Shown here: positions 1 through 4,806 of the stretch, piece by piece
Position numbering within the stretch: the stretch's first letter is position 1
Layout: each line of letters opens with the position of its first letter
From: Blautia sp.
GTDB taxonomy: Bacteria > Bacillota > Clostridia > Lachnospirales > Lachnospiraceae
Reading direction: 5' to 3'
Assembly (NCBI GenBank): GCA_017420455.1
Contig: JAFOJB010000176.1
Location: 1-5,720, forward strand
DNA: 5,720 bases
Notes under the pieces: model-generated
The model's input: only the letters and a program-made list of their open reading frames with translations
Databases searched by the model: none
Told to the model about the DNA's origin: nothing
Made by a program: the position numbers and the translations under genes

Positions 1-5
1 ATTCT

Positions 6-29
6 AATTAAAGTTAGTTGTATTTAATT
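6..29 (+). promoter_or_regulatory. AT-rich inverted repeat overlapping a likely -10 element of the DtxR-family gene
   Basis: AATTAAA (6-12) and TTTAATT (23-29) form a perfect 7-bp inverted repeat with a 10-base spacer. TTTAAT at 23-28 matches the TATAAT consensus at 5 of 6 positions, so the right arm would overlap the -10 box. The matching -35 would lie at or beyond the window edge and cannot be judged. DtxR-family repressors often bind palindromes over their own promoter, so autoregulation is a reasonable inference. AT-rich palindromes also arise by chance, so confidence is low. Confidence 0.3.
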
Positions 30-72
30 TAGAAAGTCATTCAGACAGGACGAAAGGAGCAGGGATCTGTAA

Positions 73-489
73 ATGGAAGTAAGAAAAACCGCAGAAGACT
101 ATCTGGAAGCAATCCTGATGATCAGAGAACGGCAGGGATACGTCCGTTCCGTAGGTATTGCCGAGCATCTGAAGATCACAAAGCCAAGCGTGTCCTATTC
201 CACGAAACGGCTGAAAGAGGATGGATATATTTATATGGATCACGCTTCCATGATCTTCCTGACAGAAAAGGGCATGGCTGTCGCTACCAAAATCTATACC
301 CGGCACCGTGTCCTGACAGACTTCTTCACTTTTCTGGGCGTCAGTCCCGCGCAGGCCCACGAGGATGCCTGCAAGGTCGAGCATGACTTAAGTCCCGAAA
401 CCTTCGAGGCTCTGCAGAAGCACGTGGGACCCTGCCTTCTGAAAAAAGAGGAAGACGCTGCCAGCGCCGAAAGCAGAAAAGAAGGCTGA
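73..489 (+). CDS. DtxR/MntR-family metal-dependent transcriptional repressor
   Basis: This 138-residue cytoplasmic protein matches the short, MntR-like DtxR family, which bind DNA when loaded with Fe(II) or Mn(II) and repress metal uptake genes. An N-terminal winged helix-turn-helix (about 1-65, recognition region around ITKPSVSYSTKRL) is followed by a metal-binding dimerisation domain (about 66-125). There is no C-terminal SH3-like domain. By eye alignment, D9, E12, H78, E103 and H104 correspond to MntR ligands D8, E11, H77, E102 and H103. C100 sits where MntR has E99 and DtxR has C102, inside an H-x-x-A-C-x-x-E-H segment like that of DtxR. The metal preference is therefore unclear; iron is a fair guess. 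The start is ATG 73, with AAGGAG at 54-59 (long 13-base spacing) and a closer AGGGA at 61-65. It converges on selD with a 7-base gap and is probably not part of the selenium operon. Confidence 0.9.
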   Translation: MEVRKTAEDYLEAILMIRERQGYVRSVGIAEHLKITKPSVSYSTKRLKEDGYIYMDHASMIFLTEKGMAVATKIYTRHRVLTDFFTFLGVSPAQAHEDACKVEHDLSPETFEALQKHVGPCLLKKEEDAASAESRKEG

Positions 490-517
490 TCCCGGTTCAT
501 TCCAGGATCAGCCCTTC
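481..517. terminator. Bidirectional hairpin terminator between the converging repressor gene and selD
   Basis: GGCTGATCC (484-492) and GGATCAGCC (505-513) form a perfect 9-bp stem with a 12-base loop. Past one bulged C (514) the stem extends by three pairs (GAA 481-483 with TTC 515-517). The hairpin contains the stop codons of both genes (TGA 487-489 on +, TGA 499-497 on -). On the minus strand the stem is followed by a T-rich run, TTCTTTTCTG, as expected of an intrinsic terminator. The plus-strand tail, CTTCTCCTTC, is weaker. It most likely ends the selD transcript and, less efficiently, the repressor transcript. Confidence 0.7.
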
Positions 518-1525
518 TCCTTCGGATACATATCCTGCCAGGGAAACTCCCGGCATGTCATCGGAAAGCTGTCTGTATAAAGCTTCTCCCTCTTTCTCCG
601 GAACAGCGATCAGAAGACCGCCGGAGGTCTGCGGATCGAACAGGATATCCTCCAGCGCCAGAGGAATCTCCTTTTTCTTCGTCAGATGTCCCTCTACATA
701 ATCCCGGTTCCGGTAGGCTCCCGCGGGAACCATTCCCATGGACGCCATTTCCAGCGCCTCTTCATGATATCGGATCTGATCTGTCAGGATATGGATGGCG
801 GCGCCGCTTCCTCCCGCCATCTCATAACTGTGGCCCAGCAGGGAAAAGCCTGTCACATCGGTGCAGCTGTGGACCGGGTAAAGAGTCATGATATCTCTGG
901 CCCTTTTGTTCAGTGTCGTCATCTGGGCAAAGATCCTGTCCTTCACATCCTGCCCTATCAGATCCGCCTTCGCGGCAGTAGTCAGGATCCCGATTCCCAG
1001 AGGCTTTGTGAGGATCAGGATATCTCCCGGCTTTGCGGCGGAGTTGGTGAGGATTCGGGAGGGATGGCAGAAGCCCGTAACAGAAAGGCCATACTTTGGT
1101 TCCGTGTCTTCTATGGTATGACCACCCGCGATCACCGCTCCCGCCTCAAATACCTTTTCATAGCCGCCCCGGAGGATCCCGTGAATCGTCTCACGGCTCA
1201 TCTCTTTGGTCACCGTCATGATATTCAGCGCCACCTTCGGCTCACCGCCCATGGCGTAGACATCGCTCAGGGCGTTGGCCGCCGCAATCTGCCCGAAAAG
1301 CTCCGGGTCGTCCGCAATGGGAGGAAAGAAATCCAGCGTACAGATCATGGCAGTATTTTCGTCGATCTGGTAGACCGCCGCATCATCGCTTTTGTCATAG
1401 CCCACCAGAAGGCGCTCATCTTTCCTGACCGGAAGGCCCTTAAGCAGCCGGGAAAGCATCCCGGCTCCTACCTTTGCCCCGCATCCCGCACAGGAAGCCA
1501 GTTTTGTAAGTTTCACATCCTCCAT
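497..1525 (-). CDS. selD: Selenide, water dikinase (selenophosphate synthetase)
   Basis: SelD makes selenophosphate from selenide and ATP, releasing AMP and phosphate; selenophosphate feeds selenocysteine, 2-selenouridine and the selenium cofactor of molybdenum hydroxylases. The 342-residue length is normal. Visible signatures are the N-terminal AGCGAK loop with presumed catalytic C15 (aligned to Cys17 of E. coli SelD) and K18, GYDKSDDAAV (42-51), TLDFFPPIADDP (63-74), IAAANALSDVYAMGGEP (80-96), the GGHTIEDTEPKYGLSVTG block (134-151), CTDVTGFSLLGH (221-232) and LFDPQTSGGLL (295-305). The catalytic position is cysteine, not selenocysteine, and no in-frame TGA occurs. I chose ATG 1525 because GGAGG lies 5 bases upstream. 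The ATG at 1537 adds four residues, but its GGAG is only about 2 bases away. It is the last gene of the minus-strand cluster, 21 bases after the DUF3343 gene, and ends in a hairpin terminator. Confidence 0.97.
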   Translation of the reverse strand: MEDVKLTKLASCAGCGAKVGAGMLSRLLKGLPVRKDERLLVGYDKSDDAAVYQIDENTAMICTLDFFPPIADDPELFGQIAAANALSDVYAMGGEPKVALNIMTVTKEMSRETIHGILRGGYEKVFEAGAVIAGGHTIEDTEPKYGLSVTGFCHPSRILTNSAAKPGDILILTKPLGIGILTTAAKADLIGQDVKDRIFAQMTTLNKRARDIMTLYPVHSCTDVTGFSLLGHSYEMAGGSGAAIHILTDQIRYHEEALEMASMGMVPAGAYRNRDYVEGHLTKKKEIPLALEDILFDPQTSGGLLIAVPEKEGEALYRQLSDDMPGVSLAGYVSEGEGLILE

Positions 1526-1546
1526 ATTTTCCTCCATGCTCCGTTA

Positions 1547-1792
1547 CTACAGATTCTCTGCTTTATAAATGGGAATGTATTTTCCATCCGCTATTTCCAC
1601 GATCTGTTCTATTTCTCCATAGGGATCCTCCGTCTCTGCCTCCTCGGCCTCAAAGGCGACACAGGTCCCGCAGGAGGAGCTTAAGGCTCTGGGAACCGGC
1701 ATCATCTTCGCGGGATTTCCCCTGGCCAGGCATTCTCTTCGGAATCTTACAGCTCCAAAATGAGAATAGAAGGTGGCAATATAGGATCTCAC
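1547..1792 (-). CDS. DUF3343 family protein, putative Se/S carrier
   Basis: This 81-residue protein matches the DUF3343 family, described in Pfam as putative Se/S carrier-like. The diagnostic core is YIATFYSHFGA near the N-terminus and MMPVPRALSSSCGTCV at about 30-45. C41 and C44 form a CxxC pair, and C21 is a third cysteine. A thiol pair in so small a protein fits persulfide or perselenide relay, but I know of no demonstrated biochemical role. The acidic segment EAEEAETEDPYGEIEQIVE follows the CxxC. The start is GTG 1792, which places the conserved YIATFYSHFGA at residues 4-14. The GTG overlaps the TGA stop of the TusA gene (GTGA), and only a modest AAAGAAG sits upstream, so translation is probably coupled to that gene. 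Its position directly before selD supports a role in selenium delivery. Confidence 0.9.
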   Translation of the reverse strand: MRSYIATFYSHFGAVRFRRECLARGNPAKMMPVPRALSSSCGTCVAFEAEEAETEDPYGEIEQIVEIADGKYIPIYKAENL

Positions 1793-1989
1793 TTCTTTAT
1801 GTTCAGCAGGAAATCATCCTGCCGCTCCGTCACCGTCACGTGGTATCCCTCGTGGGACGCGTAGCGGGTCACATTTTCCACGCACACGCGGGAATCCACC
1901 AGCATCTCATACGCCTCTTCCTTTGTTTTCATCGCTTCCCGGATCATGATCACCGGTTCCGGGCAGGAACGTCCTCTGGCATCTATCAT
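1789..1989 (-). CDS. Stand-alone TusA-family sulfurtransferase (YedF N-domain type)
   Basis: This small cytoplasmic protein (66 residues) has the TusA/SirA fold signature IDARGRSCPEPVIMIREA at its start. C9 in the CPxP motif is the expected persulfide- or perselenide-carrying cysteine. A later ENVTRYASHEGY segment resembles the matching region of YedF. In selenium clusters YedF usually carries this domain fused to a C-terminal DsrE-like domain; here there is no second domain, and the gene stops at TGA 1791-1789. ATG 1989 is chosen because AGGAG lies 7 bases upstream and the family begins right at this point. An in-frame GTG at 2052 with AGGAG 4 bases upstream would add 21 residues that look unconserved and coincide with inverted repeats. 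The gene probably supplies the DUF3343 protein or SelD with activated Se/S. It could instead serve ordinary sulfur relay. Confidence 0.88.
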   Translation of the reverse strand: MIDARGRSCPEPVIMIREAMKTKEEAYEMLVDSRVCVENVTRYASHEGYHVTVTERQDDFLLNIKK

Positions 1990-2002
1990 ATCTCTTCTCC
2001 TC

Positions 2003-2049
2003 TCAGACGTGTATTTCGTCTGAACCGGCATATCACCGGCTTCAGACGA
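2003..2049 (-). promoter_or_regulatory. Overlapping alternative hairpins in the leader of the TusA-family gene
   Basis: Reading the minus-strand RNA, three related segments occur in a row. The first (2049-2036) and second (2028-2016) form a 13-bp stem with one bulge: CGTCTGAA plus CCGG arms and a 7-base loop at 2029-2035. The inner part of the second (TTCAGACG) can instead pair with the third, CGTCTGA (2009-2003), giving a perfect 7-bp stem with a 7-base loop. The third segment directly abuts the GAGGAG ribosome binding site of the gene starting at 1989. The two hairpins are mutually exclusive, an arrangement used by attenuators and translational switches. No known riboswitch class is recognised, and the function is inferred only. 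Confidence 0.5.
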
Positions 2050-2060
2050 CACACTTGTCT

Positions 2061-2074
2061 CCTATGTTCATAGG
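2061..2074. promoter_or_regulatory. Short palindrome upstream of the TusA-family gene
   Basis: CCTATG and CATAGG are perfect inverted 6-mers separated by TT. With so short a centre it is better read as a possible DNA operator than as an RNA hairpin. On the minus strand its end supplies the AGGAG that precedes the alternative GTG start at 2052. It shares the CTATG/CATAG core with the larger palindrome at 3350-3372, so the same regulator might bind both. No convincing promoter was found beside it. Confidence 0.25.
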
Positions 2075-2183
2075 CACTGTACACAAATAACTTCCGAATT
2101 CTACTTGCCCAAATCCAAATCTGACTGCGTTGTTGTCAGTCAGCGATGGTAAGGATCTGCTGACATACATGATCGTCGTATCG

Positions 2184-3251
2184 TCACTTGTTTTCTTTTC
2201 TGGTATTCATCAAAGCGATCACGGTGACCACAACAATTCCGATCACCACCGCGATCTTTCCGTTTTCCGTGGGACCGGCTCCGGAAGAAGCCAGGCCGAA
2301 ATTATGGCAGAACGCGCTGCCTGTCAGAAGCCCCAGCGCCGTAACTGCAGAATCTGTATTTCCTTCTCCTGCCATGACCAGCTGCCGAAGAGGACAGCCG
2401 CCCAGCAGCGCGCAGCCATAGCCCACCAGAAGCATTCCCAGGAAATTCCAGAGACCGTCGGTATGGGCCACCGCCTGTCCCGCAAAGCCCGGATGGAAAT
2501 TCCCTGTGACCAGGTTTCCGAGGAATGCTGCCGCCAGGATCGCCGCGAAGCCGATGATCAGCTTCGGCTCTCTGAAGAGCACCAGGTCGCGGATGCCGCC
2601 AACCATGCAAAGCCTGGTATACTGGGCAAGGCCGCCCACAATGAGGCCTGCTGCCAGTGAAAGGAGCATCGGCGCATGCTTTCCGCCAGGTCCTCCATCT
2701 GCCGCCGTAAAGAAGAGAAAGGCAGGAGCCATGACCAGAAGGACCAGGAATGCCGCCTGAACTGCCGGGAACACCAGTCCTTCTGACAGGGGCTGCCGAT
2801 AGGTACGCTTCAGGCTGTAGCCCTTGCTGAGAAAGAGCACACCGCAGAGAATCCCGCAGACAAAGCCTGCCAGTCCCAGAAGAGCGTTGCCGTCGCCTCC
2901 GCCGATCCGAAGGATCATCCGGAAGGGGCAGCCAAGAAACATAAGGCACCCGACCATCACAAAAAAGCCCAGGATAAACCTTGTCATGACAGAGGAGCCG
3001 CCTCTGACAGAGAATTCCTTTCTTCCCAGAGAAAGGGCCATCGCCCCAAGCACGATGCCGATGATCTCCGGCCGGATATACTGCACGGCCTCAGCCCGAT
3101 GGAGCCCCAGCCCACCTGCCGTATCCCGGATGAAGCAGGCGATACAGAAGCCCATATTCGCGGGATTTCCGGCCAGCACCAGTACGACTGCGATCACCCC
3201 GATCACCAGCCCTGCCGCCAGGATCATGATTCTTTCCTTTTTGATATCCAT
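2184..3251 (-). CDS. yedE: YedE-family putative selenium transporter
   Basis: This 355-residue polytopic inner-membrane protein belongs to the YeeE/YedE family, in the branch associated with selenium metabolism. It is rich in hydrophobic segments, for example about 8-27, 62-76, 92-108, 123-142, 160-182, 195-212, 232-250, 267-287 and 333-349. Two half-repeats are visible: GCLMFLGCPF-R (101-111) followed by GGGDGNA, and GCALLGGCPL-R (279-289) followed by GEGNTDS. Conserved cysteines C36, C39, C101, C108, C215, C280, C286 and C315 could coordinate or relay a sulfur or selenium species; related YeeE moves thiosulfate. The substrate here is not shown by sequence. ATG 3251 is preceded by a strong GGGAGGGAG site; a TTG at 3275 would add eight residues that include this site, so it was rejected. 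It is the first gene of the minus-strand cluster, 194 bases before the TusA-type gene, with no clear terminator between them. Confidence 0.9.
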   Translation of the reverse strand: MDIKKERIMILAAGLVIGVIAVVLVLAGNPANMGFCIACFIRDTAGGLGLHRAEAVQYIRPEIIGIVLGAMALSLGRKEFSVRGGSSVMTRFILGFFVMVGCLMFLGCPFRMILRIGGGDGNALLGLAGFVCGILCGVLFLSKGYSLKRTYRQPLSEGLVFPAVQAAFLVLLVMAPAFLFFTAADGGPGGKHAPMLLSLAAGLIVGGLAQYTRLCMVGGIRDLVLFREPKLIIGFAAILAAAFLGNLVTGNFHPGFAGQAVAHTDGLWNFLGMLLVGYGCALLGGCPLRQLVMAGEGNTDSAVTALGLLTGSAFCHNFGLASSGAGPTENGKIAVVIGIVVVTVIALMNTRKENK

Positions 3252-3268
3252 ACTATCTCCCTCCCTGT

Positions 3269-3285
3269 AAATCAAAAAGTGATTT
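3269..3285. promoter_or_regulatory. Inverted repeat at the expected yedE transcription start
   Basis: AAATCA (3269-3274) and TGATTT (3280-3285) are perfect inverted 6-mers with a 5-base spacer. They lie just downstream of the predicted start point of the yedE transcript (about 3287), where a repressor operator or a small leader hairpin could sit. The match is short and AT-rich, so chance is a serious alternative. Confidence 0.25.
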
Positions 3286-3293
3286 CATTTATC

Positions 3294-3323
3294 ATTATAG
3301 CATTTCAGAAGAAAGTATGTTAT
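3294..3323 (-). promoter_or_regulatory. Extended -10 promoter of the yedE gene cluster
   Basis: On the minus strand a perfect TATAAT (3299-3294) is preceded by TGC, making an extended -10 (TGnTATAAT). ATAACA (3323-3318), 18 bases further upstream, matches TTGACA at 4 of 6 positions. Transcription should begin near 3287, leaving a leader of about 35 bases before ATG 3251. The extended -10 compensates for the weak -35, typical of Gram-positive housekeeping promoters. The large palindrome centred at 3361 lies about 75 bases upstream of the start, close to where LysR-type activators bind. Confidence 0.7.
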
Positions 3324-3349
3324 TTTATTATTGAAATTTTATATGATTA

Positions 3350-3372
3350 CCATAGATATTTTCTATCTATGG
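3350..3372. promoter_or_regulatory. Candidate LysR operator in the divergent control region
   Basis: CCATAGATA (3350-3358) and TATCTATGG (3364-3372) are perfect inverted 9-mers separated by TTTTC. The element contains the T-N11-A pattern characteristic of LysR-type recognition sites. It lies between the divergently transcribed yedE arm and the desulfurase/LysR arm. Relative to the predicted yedE start it is centred near -75, in the usual range for a LysR recognition site. The LysR gene in the window is the obvious candidate binder; this is inference from position and symmetry. Confidence 0.55.
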
Positions 3373-3440
3373 CAAAAAGACAGAGATGTGCGATCGGCGT
3401 TTGTCTGCTCCCCGACTGCAGGAACTTTTATTTCAGATTT

Positions 3441-3470
3441 TTCCGATAACAATAACAGGAGCTCTATATT
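3441..3470 (+). promoter_or_regulatory. Weak candidate promoter for the desulfurase/LysR arm
   Basis: TATATT (3465-3470) matches the -10 consensus at 5 of 6 positions. Eighteen bases upstream, TTCCGA (3441-3446) matches -35 at only 3 of 6. A start near 3477 would give a leader of about 26 bases. A rival pair is TTGAAA (3331-3336) with GATATT (3355-3360), which would overlap the palindrome at 3350-3372 and suit repression by its ligand. The sequence does not decide between them. Confidence 0.3.
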
Positions 3471-3502
3471 TTCCGGATAAGGGCTTCTGGGAAAGGATTC
3501 TT

Positions 3503-4801
3503 ATGTCTGTTTCTTCCTCTTCTTCTGAAACCATCTGCCTGGACCAGGCTGCCACCTCGTTTCCCAAGCCGCCATGTGTCCCGCAGGCTGTCTTTTCCTA
3601 CATGACAAAAACCGGCTGCAACATCAACCGGGGTTCCTACACAGCGGCCTATGACGCGGAGGATATCGTATTTGAGACCCGGCAGCTTCTGTGCGAACTC
3701 TTTCATGGAAGCGATGCGGGAAAGGTCGTCTTTACGCTCAATATCACCTATGCCCTGAATATTCTTCTTAAAGGACTGCTTCATCCCAAAGACCATGTCC
3801 TGGTTTCCTCCATGGAACACAATGCGGTCATGCGGCCGCTCCGGCAGCTGGAAAAGGAAGGGGTCTCCTTCAGCCGGATTCCCTGCGCACCCTGCGGATA
3901 CCCGGACCTTTCTGCCCTTTCCTCTTTGTGTACTCCTGCCACAAAGGCAGTCATCGTCACCCACGCCTCCAATGTGAACGGGATCGTGCTTCCTCTTCTG
4001 GAAATCGGTGACTTCTGCCGGAAAAAGGGGCTTTATTTCCTCGTGGATTCCGCCCAGACCGCAGGGAGCATCCCTCTCGATATGGAAGCAATGCACATCG
4101 ACGGCCTCGCCTTTACCGGGCATAAAGGGCTGATGGGCCCGCAGGGCACTGGAGGCTTTCTCCTCTCAAACCGGCTTGCTGATGAACTCTCCGTGCTGCT
4201 GTCTGGCGGCACCGGCTCTTTCTCCCATACAGAAGAGCTGCCCTCTGTTTTTCCGGACCGCTTCGAACCCGGTACCTTAAACCTGCCCGGAATCTATGGC
4301 CTTCACGCCGCCCTTTCCTGGCTGAAGGAAACAGGGCAGGACAGGATCCATGAAAAAGAGACGGCTCTGGCGACACGCTTTCTGGCAAAGATCCGGCAGA
4401 TTTCTTCTGTCCATGTGATCGGACATCCAAAGGATAGCCCTGATCTGTATATGCCGGTAGTCTCCCTGCAGATCCATGGGATGGACCAGGCAGCAGCTGC
4501 CCGGCTGCTGGATGAAGAATATGGGATTCTTGTGCGGGTAGGGCTCCACTGCGCGCCTTCCGCCCACAAAACCCTGGGAACCTTCCCGGAAGGGACCATC
4601 CGTTTTTCCTTTGGATATTTCAATACAGAAGAAGAGGTCGACGCCAGTGTCGAAGCGCTTCGGGAAATCGTTTCCCGCGCCGGTTCTTTTCCGGGCATCG
4701 ATTTCAGGGGACAGAGCATGAAGTGCGGAGATGGCAGCAGGAAGGACAACACCGTTAACAATACAGATGGATCGTGCCAGGGCACAGACCGGAAGAGGTG
4801 A
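3503..4801 (+). CDS. EF2568-type cysteine desulfurase family protein (class V aminotransferase fold)
   Basis: This PLP enzyme of 432 residues is closest to the cysteine desulfurase-like family named after EF2568 of Enterococcus faecalis, which co-occurs with selD in selenium-cofactor gene clusters. Visible residues are the N-terminal [11 protein letters not shown] (13-23), [13 protein letters not shown] (41-53), H106 of MEHNAV expected to stack on PLP, N158, D182 and Q185 of VDSAQ, Schiff-base lysine K208 in [11 protein letters not shown], and C350 in [14 protein letters not shown] as the likely persulfide- or perselenide-forming cysteine. It probably mobilises S or Se from cysteine or selenocysteine; the true substrate is unproven. 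ATG 3503 is used because AAAGGA lies about 6 bases upstream and the family starts here; ATG 3386 would add an unconserved extension. The catalytic fold appears complete near residue 390. The remaining roughly 40 residues form an unusual hydrophilic tail. The stop lies 5 bases before the LysR start. Confidence 0.92.
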   Translation: MSVSSSSSETICLDQAATSFPKPPCVPQAVFSYMTKTGCNINRGSYTAAYDAEDIVFETRQLLCELFHGSDAGKVVFTLNITYALNILLKGLLHPKDHVLVSSMEHNAVMRPLRQLEKEGVSFSRIPCAPCGYPDLSALSSLCTPATKAVIVTHASNVNGIVLPLLEIGDFCRKKGLYFLVDSAQTAGSIPLDMEAMHIDGLAFTGHKGLMGPQGTGGFLLSNRLADELSVLLSGGTGSFSHTEELPSVFPDRFEPGTLNLPGIYGLHAALSWLKETGQDRIHEKETALATRFLAKIRQISSVHVIGHPKDSPDLYMPVVSLQIHGMDQAAAARLLDEEYGILVRVGLHCAPSAHKTLGTFPEGTIRFSFGYFNTEEEVDASVEALREIVSRAGSFPGIDFRGQSMKCGDGSRKDNTVNNTDGSCQGTDRKR

Positions 4802-4806
4802 TCGAT

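Noticed and set aside
1526..1537. selD start at ATG 1537
   Set aside because: Only four residues are gained and the GGAG lies too close to this ATG, whereas GGAGG within these bases is well placed for ATG 1525. Both starts cannot be strictly excluded.
686..1684. Long plus-strand open frame (332 codons) opposite selD and the DUF3343 gene
   Set aside because: It is antisense to strongly conserved SelD motifs, has no family resemblance, is rich in Arg/His/Ser as expected of a shadow frame, and crosses two real genes.
1786..1791. TGA at the end of the TusA-type gene as a possible selenocysteine codon
   Set aside because: The frame beyond the TGA gives no family-like sequence and ends at a TAA about 13 codons later, while the overlapping GTG start of DUF3343 explains the context.
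1990..2052. Extension of the TusA-type protein to GTG 2052, or a leader peptide in this stretch
   Set aside because: AGGAG does precede the GTG, but the extra residues are not family-like and the DNA is explained by inverted repeats; the ATG at 1989 has a better site at better spacing.
2121..2143. Inverted repeat CTGACTG/CAGTCAG between yedE and the TusA-type gene as a terminator
   Set aside because: The stem has only 7 bp with a 9-base loop, and neither strand has a T-run after it. It may fold, but nothing supports termination.
3386..3502. N-terminal extension of the desulfurase-like gene from ATG 3386
   Set aside because: The 39 extra residues do not resemble the family, the ATG lies in the AT-rich control region, and ATG 3503 has its own ribosome binding site and the conserved N-terminus just after it.
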